From positions 7,606,253-7,670,252 of the forward strand of contig JABACO010000009.1 of NCBI GenBank assembly GCA_013339895.1: 64,000 bases of DNA. The letters run 5' to 3'. A program made the position numbers and the translations under genes. Of this stretch, positions 22,812 to 33,484 are shown in pieces; within the stretch, counting starts at the first letter, position 1, and each line of letters begins with the position of its first letter. This stretch comes from Ephydatia muelleri. Its lineage: Eukaryota > Porifera > Demospongiae > Spongillida > Spongillidae. The notes beneath the pieces are model-generated. The model did no database searches, was not told the origin of the DNA, and worked only from the letters and a program-made list of their open reading frames with translations.

Positions 22812-24528
22812 GTATTTATACCGGGGTGGGAGGCGGGAGTGTGAAACGTGAATTAGTCATGTGTATTAACTAGAACGCAAAGTGCATATATACTTTACAT
22901 GCATGCTTACGAGAATGATCTGCCTCACAATGCTGTGTTATCTTGTGTTGATTAAAATCACTTTGAATTAATATGCATGCAAGTGCAATACTGACATGCA
23001 TGTAACCCCATAGTCATACAACGGTTTGAACATATGTGTACCGGTTGTAAGCACATTTTGTGTGTCCATTATAACCCACTGGCCTTTTGTTGCAAACCCA
23101 TAATGCGAACTTGCAAAAGGGGGGAGTGAACAGGCATGATATGATACTACACTGATCTTGGCTACGCATTCTTGTTCTTGGAGTATTGAAGTGGTGCATT
23201 CATGAAGTGAAGTGAGGTCATCTGAATAATGGGTTAATTTGTGAGAAGAAGCAAACTACTTTGTAGAGTTTAATGTGCAGCAAGCATACGCATGCTTCAT
23301 AGAGCATGCAGTGACTGATCAACACATTTTTGCATGCAATATCTAACTCGTGCATAATGGTGTAACAATTGCGTGTGCATGCATCCATAAACGCACTTGG
23401 CGTTTAAAGAGTTACCAACATTCCCTCACAAGCACATGTCAATGTATGCACTGGGCATCCTGCTACTCAGTATGAAGGTGCCGGCGCGCGAAAGGAAGGA
23501 AGCCCCGCGCCCTTTTACAAACTGACGGTAATCGTTTATGCACTGCAGGCGATCCTGCATTTCGCGCGCCGACAACAATAACAAAATCAATAAATTGTAC
23601 TATAGAGATGCTTTAAATCAATTTAAGCTTGTTATAGCATATCCATGTAGCTTTGTTAAGTTTTATGTTATGCTGAGGCATGTATACAATCATGCTGAAC
23701 ATGTTGCATGGATCATGGATGGCGCGCGAAAGGAAGGAACGCCCTTACAAACTGACGATAATCGTTTATGCACTGCAGGCAGAATCGCCTGCAGTGCATA
23801 AACGATTACCGTCAGTTTGTAAAAGGGCGCGGGGGTTTTTTCCTTCCTTTCGCGCGCCGGCACCTTCATACTGAGTAGCAGGATGCCAAGTCCATACATT
23901 GACATGTGCTTGTGAGGGAATGTTGGTAACTCTTGGAACCCCAAGTGCGTTTATGGATGCATGCACATGCAATCGTTACACCATTATGCACGAGTTAGAT
24001 ATTGCATGCAAAAATGTGTTGATCAGTCACTGCATGCTCTATGAAGCATGCGTATGCTTGCTGCACATTAAACCTTACAAAGTAGTTTGCTTCTTCTCAC
24101 AAATTAACCCATTATTCAGATGACCTCACTTCACTTCATGAATGCACCACTTCAATACTCCAAGAACAAGAATGCGTAGCCAAGATTAGTGTAGTATATC
24201 ATGCCTGTTCACTCCCCCCTTTTGCAAGTTCGCATTATGGGTTTGCAACAAAAGGCCAGTGGGTTATAATGGACACACAAAATGTGCTTACAACCGGTAC
24301 ACATATGTTCAAACCTTTGTATGACTATGGGGTTACATGCATGTCAGTATTGCACTTGCATGCATATTAATTCAAAGTGATTTTAATCAACACAAGATAA
24401 CACAGCATTGTGAGGCAGATCATTCTCGTAAGCATGCATGTAAAGTATATATGCACTTTGCGTTCTAGTTAATACACATGACTAATTCACGTTCCACACT
24501 CCCGCCCTCCCCACCCCGGTATAAATAC
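22812..24528. repeat. 1.7-kb inverted repeat with arms of about 740 bp
   Basis: The left arm begins GTATTTATACCGGGGTGG (22812) and the right arm ends with its inverted form at 24528. The arms match closely over their length, down to the inner GCACTGCAGGCGAT / ATCGCCTGCAGTGC boundary near 23550 and 23785. The spacer of about 220 bp holds a third, partial copy of the inner arm end (23721-23780) in direct orientation to the left arm. No coding sequence is recognised. A giant foldback transposon or an inverted duplication are both possible. Confidence 0.8.
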
Positions 24529-24870
24529 CTTACACGCATTCTCACGCGACTAAAACTATCTGTTGTGTTGATTATTAACATCGCTTTGAATACCATAGTA
24601 CATGTCCCTACAATATACTGATATGCATGTAACCACATAGATACTATATAGTAATATAAAGGCATTTTAAGCATAATTATACTACACTTATTTGGGTTAC
24701 GCATGCCTGTTTTGCGAGTACTGGAGTGATGCATTAGTGAAGTCATCTGAATAATGGGTTCTTGAGAAGAAATTACAGTATTAGTAACCAAGCATGTCGC
24801 ATGTACTTACAGTGTATATGGTTACAAGTGCAGCAAGCATCGTGAAGCTTTTGTGATCAACACATTTCTC
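24529..24870. repeat. Diverged extra copy of the inverted-repeat arm
   Basis: Directly after the inverted repeat, blocks such as GATATGCATGTAACCACATA, GTGATGCATTAGTGAAG, TCATCTGAATAATGGG and GATCAACACATTT follow in the same order as in the left arm (22895-23335), but with more substitutions and gaps. This looks like an older copy of the same unit in the left-arm orientation. Confidence 0.55.
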
Positions 24871-25064
24871 ACTTGCAAACATGGCGAGAAATTGCAGACG
24901 CTCTCATGAGCTCGTTGTTGCAAACGTCCGTTAATTTCCCGCGCACGCGTACCCGTCCATTGAAATGTATAGGGAAAGCCGCATATATGGTTTCCCAGAA
25001 GTCCCATGATGGATAACATTATAACTCATCACTTTGCCAGGCTGATGTAATTTTCAGCCTACCA

Positions 25065-27136
25065 CTATATTTCACATTTCTTGAGGTTAACAAAGAACCC
25101 TAGTGACGGACCTTGAGCCTGAATAATGGTTAGGGCTCTCAACACTGATGACGATTCCCCTGCTATTGAACCATCATCCAAGTACCAAGCCATTTGCAGT
25201 AATCCAGCACATGCCTCATCAGTGTGAATGGTGGTTACCATCTTTTGAAGAACTAGGGCAAACATAAAGGGGCCTAGTGGATCACCTTGTTGTACTCCAT
25301 TTTGAGATGTAAGTGTTCCTAGTGAATGCCACAAAATGGAATGCTGTCCATAGCACCATGACGCCCAAGCAAGTAACTCTGGAAAATGCTGGGCACATTC
25401 ATCCAAAACAGCTTGCCTTGACACAAGGTTGAATGCGTTGGTCATATCAACTTTGAGCACCACGAAGTTGTTATCTGCCCAATGGTCATCAAAGCAGCAC
25501 ATGAGGCTATGGAGTATTTTTTCAGCACCCCGTGGGCAGGCCACTCCAAATTGGAAAGGGTGAAAAAATTCTGCAGCCTTATGTTTGATTAAATGACACA
25601 TGCATTTACTAGTAAGTCTCCTAAGAACTTCACCTACTGCGATTGGTCTGACGTCAGGAGGACAATTGGATTTATTTTTGGACAAAGCTGTTAAAGTTGC
25701 TCCAGAAAGGTAAATGGATAGCTCTTTTGGCGCCTTTCCAGCAGCAAGAAGATTTGCAACATGCCGCAAGGATGACATAATGGAAGTAGGCAATGGAACT
25801 GTGGCAGCATCTAAGAGATGTTGCACCCTCATGCCTGAAGGGCCTGCAGCTGTCAATTTAGGAAAGGACCTTAGGATTGCCATGATATCAAGGTCATGAG
25901 GTATGTTGACTGGGAGATCAAATGACTTGGGATGTGTTGGTATTGGCCCTTGGGGGTGTTTAGATTCCAACAATTTCCAAGTTTCCGGTGTGTTTGGTGC
26001 TATACCAGAAGATGTAAGTACTTGGCATGCCTTAGAATAGAGGCCATCTTGAGCAAGTGAAATTGCATAATCGTGCCTTGGTCTGAGTGACTTGTTGCAA
26101 CTCTTTGTAGCAGATCCAACCTTCGAGTGACATATGGCCAAGCGCCACAATACAACAAACTGACCCCTAGACCAAAGGTCACAGAGCATCTTGATGTCAA
26201 TTGGCTTGTGATGTCGACCCTTGCGTTTGGTTGATGGCAAACAACACTTAGGCAATAGTAATAATTTGATCCAGGCCTCCATGGTGTTATCATGAATGAC
26301 CGAACGCAGAGCCTGAGACAAAACACTAGCAAAGGCAGGAAGTGCATTAGCAGGTATGTGATGAAGAGTCGGAGTACTAAGTTGAAACACATCCTCGAGG
26401 GATGGGAGCAGTGTGGCAGCTTCCTCAGCAGATCTGTCAACAGTGACTATCATAGATGGAAATGTAGGCACAACACTGGAGCATTTGGAGAGATGAGATG
26501 TAGCATGAGACTCAGATACCAATTGACAACAGAGATGGCAAACAAACAACCCTTGTTGTTCTAACCAAAAGGATGGAATTGCGCCTGGAAAGTTGCCTCA
26601 GGCGTGCAGACTTAAATGAGCCCTCCACATAGTTGGGGCAATGTGTTCAGGGCATCCCTTTACAATGCATGCCTGATACTTGGAAGGCAACATCTCTAAT
26701 GGGGGCTGGGAGTCGCCCACGTTATGTAGGTTGGTCTCTTGTTGTATAGAACATTCTGTGGATGGCTGACTTATTGGCTCAACGGTTGGCTGTGATGACG
26801 ACGGTTGGCTCGGTGTGAACAGAGGTGGCGGTGCGAGCAAAGGCGATGATTGTGGTTCAAGCGATGACAGCGGTTTACGGTGCGTATGTGCCAAAGTTGG
26901 GGGGGGGGGGGGGGGGGGGTCCGTGCCCTGAAACTTGAGTCGCTAGGGATGGCATTTCTGGCCGCGACGCGGTAGGGTTTGACGGAGGAGAGGGAATGCA
27001 ACCAACTTGATTACAACAGCGGCCGTGTCTTGAAGGTAGACAACATTTACATGGTCGATTTGCCTTAACACAAGCACAATGTTTGCATCGAGCGTTAACA
27101 CGTACCGTTACACGAGCAGCATACGTGTTCCTCCCG
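25065..27136 (-). pseudogene. Non-LTR retroelement 1: Cys-rich N-terminus, zinc fingers, reverse transcriptase
   Basis: Read on the minus strand from 27136 downward. A Cys-rich segment (CKHCACVKANRPCKCC) is followed by a Pro/Ser/Gln-rich linker, a C2H2-type finger (CIVKGC ... HLSLH), a second finger (CHLC ... HLSKC) and then reverse transcriptase with KVDMTNAF (motif A), QQGDPLGP (motif B) and YLDDG (motif C). The 494-residue RT frame (25065-26549) is open. Two breaks lie upstream: a 21-G run (26899-26919) shifts the frame in the linker, and an in-frame TGA at 26598-26600 separates the two fingers. The frame stops just after NLKKCEI, so thumb, C-terminal CCHC and endonuclease parts seen in the neighbouring element are missing. 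The family is the same as that element but a distinct lineage. Confidence 0.8.
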
Positions 27137-27138
27137 CC

Positions 27139-27176
27139 ATGATTATTATTATTATTATTATTATTTTATTATTATT
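27139..27176 (-). repeat. (AAT)n tail of retroelement 2
   Basis: A run of ATT units on the plus strand (AAT on the minus strand) marks the 3' end of retroelement 2, directly before the first base of the Cys-rich frame of retroelement 1. Confidence 0.7.
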
Positions 27177-30100
27177 GTATTGTTATATTGACATATTTAT
27201 ATTTTAATACAGGAATACAAGATACAATAAAATAGCACATTTTTACATGAAATACACATATTATTATTGAACATAGATTACATGTACAACGAAATAAAAC
27301 CCCTAAGTAGTGTACAGCACACCAAAAAGACCCACAACACCCAAAGAACACCCACCCTAACCCACATGTCTCAATTAACCCCCGTCTACTGACTGCAACA
27401 GCCTTGCACGGGATAGCATGGCTCTTGCATTACAACGGACTAAGGTCAGGTTAAGTCTCTGGTATATGGTCGTTGTGGCTTTGGACTTGCTGCACTGTAA
27501 CTGCAAAGCCAGGCGGGCTGCAAGGCAAGAAAACGAACTGTGTGCTTCTTCCCCCCCCCCCAGCACCCATAAGACTCGACCGCTAGGGGAATGCAGACCC
27601 ACCCCAGCTCCCTGCACTTAGGGTCGTTGGCATTGTGCTTGCGCACTTCGGCCTTACCCGCTGCTGACCCACTTGTAGCTCCCGCTTCAATCAATGTATT
27701 GGAGTTAAGCGGTGAGACTACAGTTAGGTCAAAAGCAGCTGGCTTGCCAAGTGTTAAGTTGGGGACCAGAAAGTCTGCTGGCCGGCTATTAGAAACATCC
27801 CCTCCCGATCCATATCCTACCTCCAATTGACCACCCAGACGAGCTCTATGCAAATACATCCCTCAGGGCATTATGCCGTATCACTGCATCCCCTCCCCCT
27901 TTGCAGGTTACTGCATGATGCCCAAGAGGGTCTAGCTGATGGTCGTGGCAGTGGGGACAACGTTGCTGTGGTGAAGTGTCCATCCCAAGCCACCATTTCA
28001 CTGCCACCTGGAACTCTTCCGGCTCCATGCAGAGATTGAGTCCCCTGGATGGAATCACCGCAAGCCAAGAGGAAGCATGGCGAGATGACGCTGACAACAA
28101 GCGGGCACGGTTGGCTGGAGTTGAGGTCGCACACAACTGATCAAACTGATGGTTTTCAATTCCAACAGATAACTTTTCTTGGCTCGACCCTGACTCTAAA
28201 AGCGAATTATCTGATAAAGAACTTGCCTGAGGAACCAAACTATTGTAAATGCTGACTGCTTGCCTAGAAAACTCATCCAGGGGATCTGAATTACTGGTTT
28301 TGATCACAGATGCCAAGTAAGCCGCTGAGCAATGCAGCTCCAACCTACGGAGGCTTAGACCACCCCTACTAAGGCTCAACTGCACTTGCTGCCAAACTGC
28401 ATCCGAAGCATCAATTCCTACACAATCCGAGAAGTGACATCGAACCTCCCCATCATAAAATGCTAGTCCTTCTGACACCAGAGAAGGAGGAGTGGAGCGT
28501 GCTACATGGACCAATTTACAAAATGATGCACACTGCCGTAAGAGGAGCAGTGCAATTTGAGGGTCTATTGAACCCACCTCCGCCACCTGGGATAGCAACC
28601 TCACTGCCTTGGCCCGCTTTTGAGCCAGAAATTTGGCACAAAATATCACATCCCCAATAGGAGCCCCTAAAATCTCTACATTCGGATCATGCTGCCTCTT
28701 CATGTCCGCTGGAAAGCCTTCCAAAGAGCCTTGAGAAATAAGCTCACATTTGGTAGCATTGATCCTAACCCCATGGGGGGACCAATCTGTTGAATGATTT
28801 GGATAGCCCGCTTAACTGCGTCTGTAGGACCTGCAAGGGTACCATCATCCAGGTACCATCTATTGAATAAGAGATTGGAACACTCCTTGTCAGCCACAAT
28901 AGCCCGAACCAGCTTTTGTAGAACCAGAGAAAACAGGAGAGGGCCCAAAGGATCTCCCTGATGGACACCTTGTTCTGACCCAAGTGTGCCCATTGGGTGC
29001 CACAATGTGGGATGTTGTCCATAGCACCAGTAAACCCACCGAAACAGTTCCGGGAAGTGAGTCGCACACTCTTCTAGCAGGGCCTGCCGCGATACTTCAT
29101 TAAAGGCATTCTTTAGATCCACTTTACAGGCAACAAACTCCCTATTCCCCCAGTGTTCTGAAATGCAGCGACGAAAACCATGCACCAGCTTTTCAGCCCC
29201 TGCTGGGTAAGCCACACCCAACTGAAAAGGATCAAAAAAACTCAGAGGCTTTGGCTCTAGAAATGATGCAAAGACACTTCCCTGTCAGTCTTCTCAAAGT
29301 CTCACCAACTACAATTGGGCGTAAGTCCAGGGGAGATCCCTCCTCGTTCTTCATCAAGGCAGTAAGTGAGCCTCCTGCAAGAAACGTGGCTACCCTAATT
29401 GGAGCTCTCCCATCTGCTAAGATGTTCACTATGGCCCTAAGGGAAGAACAGATGGAAATGGGAAGATGAACCTCGGCCGCTTCAATCAGGTGCTGTATTT
29501 GCAACCCAGAGGGACCACAAGCACTATCTCTGGGAAACTGGTACAGGACTGACCTGATATCGAGGTCTGGAGGCAGCTTGAAACTCTCTGATGGTAACAC
29601 GATTTCCGGGTGCGATGGGACTGGGCCTCTAGGGTGCTTCTGCTCTAACAGGTTCTCCATGTTTCCCTCGTGTTTGGAGCAATCCCTGACGATGATAAAA
29701 CCTTGCATGCCTTTCCTAACAACCCTTCCCTAGCCTTCGAAACTGCTAGCTGAACTTTCCTCCCAGTTTCCTTTGAGTGCTGCTCCTTACCTGCCTTGAC
29801 CTTCCTGGCATGTTCCGAGGCATACCGCCATAAGGAAGCCAACCGACCATCCGACCACTGCCTGCAAAGCTCTTCAATTGAGAGTGGCTTGTGTCGGCTA
29901 CCACCACGATGAGAAGCCCTCAACACACATTTTGGCAGCATAATTAAATTTAACCACACCTCTTCTGTATTGAGCTGGCAAATTGCTCTCAGCGTCTCCG
30001 ACAGAGCTCGGGCAAAGGCTGGTCTTGCTTTTTGGGGGATGTGATGGACTGTGGCACATCGGAGACTACAAACTTCCTCAAAAGATGGGAGGGGGGCATT

Positions 30101-30430
30101 GGAGTCATCACCGTCCCCTTGACTAGAACCCGCTGTGGTGGAGGCAACCTGGGCTTGAGTGGACCTACACCTGTAGTTGACCCACTGCATTTTGTGGAGT
30201 GGGATCCAAACCTGGAATTGGCAACTATATGGTGACAACTAAGGCAAACAAACGAATCCTGCTCCTGCAACCATTCAAGGGGGACGTCGCCTGGAAGGAT
30301 ATTCTGCACATGAAGCGTCATGTGAGCTTTCCCCATCGATGGTGCAATCAATTCTAAACATCCTTCAACTGGACAAGGCTTTCTAGATTGCCTTCTGCTG
30401 GTTCCCTGCCCCTGTGAACCTGAATAAGAC

Positions 30431-30896
30431 CAGTGGCTGCGCGAGGGTTATCAGCGCCCGGGGGCAGGACAATGTATTAGCGCCCCTAGCATCTGTACTT
30501 AAATAGTTAAGAGCCAAAACAAAGCAGCAGCTAGGGGGTCTGGGGGAGCGCTGTAAGCTCCCCCAGCGGGGTCTGGGGCGGAGCCCCAGAAGCTAACGCA
30601 TTTTCTCGAATCGATAGCATTTTTAGCAACAAATTTGCTATGTGGCAATGATTGTGGGAAACCTGTGAATATAATTCTTAAAATAATTATTTAAACCTAT
30701 TAATTATAAATCGTTTTCAGCAGTTTTGCAAGTACGTTACGTAGTCTACATGACATCCGCTCGTTCCTCGTCAAAATTTGTTTATTTTTGTTAGACAACT
30801 TAGAATTTTTTTTTAAATTACATCCTGACGGCGCCCCCCCTCGACCGGCGCCCGGGGGCATATGCCCCCCCCGACCCCCCCATCCCGCCGCCACTG
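30431..30896. mobile_element. hAT-type MITE inserted in retroelement 2
   Basis: The insert begins CAGTGGCTGCG and ends CGCCGCCACTG, which is inverted CAGTGGCGGCG. It is flanked by AATAAGAC (30423-30430) and AATAAGGC (30897-30904), an 8-bp target duplication with one mismatch. CAG-type ends and 8-bp duplications are characteristic of hAT. The interior is GC-rich (AGCTCCCCCAGCGGGGTC) and noncoding. It interrupts the N-terminal frame of retroelement 2, so it arrived later. Confidence 0.8.
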
Positions 30897-31496
30897 AATA
30901 AGGCGAAGGCTGCGAGGCTGAAAGCTGAAAGGGTGCTAATCCATTCGCGGCTGGCGTGAAAGGGGGTTGTGGTCGTGTGGTTAACGGAGTTTGAAGCTGT
31001 GATTGTGGGTTGGATTCTTCAAGAAACACCGTCCGAAGCTCATCTTCCGAGTGTGAACTTAGCAGCTGGGCCTGTGATTGGGGCAGCTGTGATTGAGGCA
31101 GCTGTAACTGTGACTCTGGAGGGTCCCTTCGGGCTTGAAGATCTGTCACGGGGTGCGCGGCTAAACATAGGGGGGAAGAAGCATTCGCGGGAAATCGATT
31201 AGATAAACGAGAACGAGTGGATGATGTGGGAGGGGACAAGGGGAGAATGTGGGGGGGGGGGGGGGGGGGGGGGGAACAGCTGCTCCTTGTGGTGAGGCGC
31301 TAAGTGGCTGCGGTGAATGCGGCGGTGAATAAACTTCTTCAGCGGATGGGAGCGGTGGAGATGGACGGGGCCGGAAATAGGCTAACGATGGTTGAGACGC
31401 GCTAGCTTCAACCAAAGAGCAAGGAAGCGACAGGGTACAGGTCGACGGCTGCGACGATGCCTGCTCTGCTGGGGACCTATTCGAAGCGTTCTGCAC

Positions 31497-32055
31497 TTAC
31501 CTCTCCTTCCTGGGTAACAGTCGACGCAGCCTTTATTGCTTTTAGATATTTAAAATTTTACATACACCGAGCTGTTTGCAGCCCAATGTTTTAGGTTCGT
31601 TTTCCGAAAAATTGAAATGATGATGTCATGCCCTTAACAACGACCTTGACAACCGAAGACCTTTGGAACGTGAGCTCACTCAAAAACAGTGATGAAATAA
31701 ACGCCATTTTAACACCCTACAAGGAAAGGAATAACTTTTTTCTATTTGTGTTGCAAATTAACCACGAGGCGTAGTGAACTTGCTACGGCAAGCTACGGGC
31801 CTTGAAAGCGGGTTAGTCTTAGCGTACCTCTTCGATGCAGAAGCGATTCTCCACGCCTGCGACAATAGGAAATGAGAAATAAAGGTTGGTTCGTAAAGGG
31901 AACTAAAGGTACTAATAGATATTTGTAATGGTTTGTAGCCACAGTTTTTTTTTGACAGTGCATGATCAAACATACTAAAAGTAAGTACTCTATACCGGTC
32001 AGCGCGTGTCAAAGTGTTTTCATATGCATTAATTCACACTGCTTAATTAACTTAC
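31497..32055. other. Spacer, no gene seen
   Basis: Between retroelement 2 and the RAG1-NTR-like gene. Missing downstream exons of that gene would be expected here, but no convincing acceptor plus conserved peptide was found. A short frame at 31758-32012 (minus) shows no family features. Confidence 0.5.
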
Positions 32056-32966
32056 CTTTCCTCCAGTACATAACAATTTTTGTTGGTGGAAGCCAGTCTT
32101 TTCAGGACCCTTGACGCCATCTTCACCTCCAATTTGGTAGGTAGAGTACTGCACTCATGCGTATCAAAGTCACCTGCCTTAACATCCCTCTTGTACCTTT
32201 CACATTTCACCATTATGTCCTTCAACAGTGTCTGGACCAAGGGTGGCGCTGGCTTGAGCTGTTGTGGTTGTATTGGTGACTGCATGAAGCAGCAAGGGCA
32301 CTTCACCTTACTGCAGTTAAAGAGCATGAACCAATGGACTAAACAATCTGTACAAACCAGTGCTCTTCATGATAGCTCCAGAGGTTGGCACAGTATATTT
32401 AAGCAGATAGGACATTGCAATTGTTCTATAATAGCAGGGTTGTTCATGTTAGAAAGTGTCTGGTGATACAGTGAGTACAGTCTTGGTGGGGCTATCTTCC
32501 TAATTTCGGAAATGATTTTATGAGGGCTGTTTTTTGCTGGACGGCCTGTTGTGGGAGTGAGATTCACATGTATGGCTTGTGGTGATCTGGGATTGCAGAT
32601 CTGAATGAAGATAAATATAGGTACACATGTATTAACTTGTTTAGACATGTAAGTAATATCACAAACCTGGCATTCCTCAGCAGTGTGTTTCTTCCACTCA
32701 TAAGGAATTGTACTAACAGTGTAGTGAGAGTGCTGGCATTGTGCTAGAATGCTTCGATCCATAACTTGTTTGCATTGATAACAGAATTTTAGTGGGTGAA
32801 TATTGACAGCATCATTGTGAGTATCAATACCAAATACTGAATGTAAATCTGCTGAAAGCTCTGTGCATTGGTATGACTGCCTTGCTTTCTTATCCCTAGG
32901 TGCCACAAGCAAGCGACCACACACCCTGCATCGCTCCTGAACTTTGTTTACATGTACGTGTTCCAT
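32056..32966 (-). pseudogene. RAG1 N-terminal-region-like gene (Cys-rich region, RING, zinc finger)
   Basis: Starts at ATG 32966. The first part has the conserved order of the RAG1 N-terminal region: CRVCG near residue 14, FGID, IHPLKFCYQC, and PYEWKKHTAEECQ. A 66-nt in-frame intron with GT-AG ends (32601-32666) is likely. Next comes a Pro/Lys-containing linker, then a RING-like CPIC ... CTDC ... CPCC, then MVKCERYKRDV ... DTHEC, equivalent to the zinc finger after the RAG1 RING. A strong donor (GAAAG-GTAAGT) at 32050-32055 shows more exons once followed. Defects: TGA (about 32383-32385) where a RING cysteine is expected, and Tyr in place of the second Cys in the last finger. No RAG1 core (RNase H-like recombinase) is present. 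In RAG1 this region acts in ubiquitin ligation and accessory DNA contacts; similar regions occur in invertebrate RAG-like and N-RAG transposons. Function here is unknown. Confidence 0.72.
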
Positions 32967-33484
32967 TCAAACCGCACCTATTTTTCATAAAATACACACG
33001 CCGTGTAAGGTGTTAAAAAAAAACTGTGGCTGGTTATAATCGTTTTAAATATGTCTTTTGATCTGTCCTGTTGATGTTTATAACTTGCTTACCGAAAACC
33101 TATTGTCGCCGTCTGTGCTACGCACGATCAAAGTACCCCCTCTCGGATACCGCCTCTATTACATGGACGTATAAAAAGGATGCGCGGCTATTAGAGCAAT
33201 GTTGTGCGTCGTGCGCATAGGTAATTTTATTAACTGCGGTGGTAGGGTGTACGAAAGAACGAATTAGACTCAAAGCGATGACTTGAAAAAAGCGTGAAAT
33301 GTGGATCACAAAAAGTACGATTAATAATGAGCTCATTGAGTAATTTTTTTTTACAGCATTCTGTACCGTAATGCTGAATTATGTCCAGCCGCAAACAGGA
33401 GTTTAGAGTCGGATTATTCTGAGACTGGGAACGAGGACGGGCACCGAGGGGCGTAACATCATCAGTTCGAGTTAGTAACAAAGA
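32967..33484. promoter_or_regulatory. Head-to-head intergenic region (RAG1-NTR-like / nurim-like)
   Basis: Only 518 bp separate the minus-strand ATG at 32966 and the plus-strand ATG at 33485. The interval must hold the nurim-like promoter and may hold a bidirectional one. No TATA box stands out. Short open frames here show no conserved peptide. Confidence 0.4.

Larger units (their letters stand above)
27139..31496 (-). pseudogene. Non-LTR retroelement 2: zinc fingers, RT and restriction-like endonuclease
   Basis: Minus-strand order: Pro/Ser/Gln-rich N-terminus (31496-30905), an inserted hAT-type MITE (30431-30896), finger CPVEGCLEL ... HMTLH, finger CLSC ... HSTKC, conserved pre-RT region (30238-29645), RT (29708-28700) with KVDLKNAF, QGDPLGP and WYLDDG, thumb region, then CCHC finger (CPHCHDH ... 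GHHAVTC, then RHNALRD) and an endonuclease core RPADFLV ... AAFDLTVVSP (28724-27375). The CCHC plus PD-(D/E)xK arrangement is that of R2/NeSL-like RLE retroelements. At least five frameshifts or stops break it, including C-run slips at 31251-31274 and 27551-27561. The 3' end is an (AAT)n tail at 27139-27176, typical of microsatellite-tailed non-LTR elements, and abuts element 1. Confidence 0.82.

Noticed and set aside
32380-32390. Selenocysteine at the RING TGA
   Set aside because: A SECIS element was not identified, and a second zinc ligand is also lost, which fits a pseudogene better.
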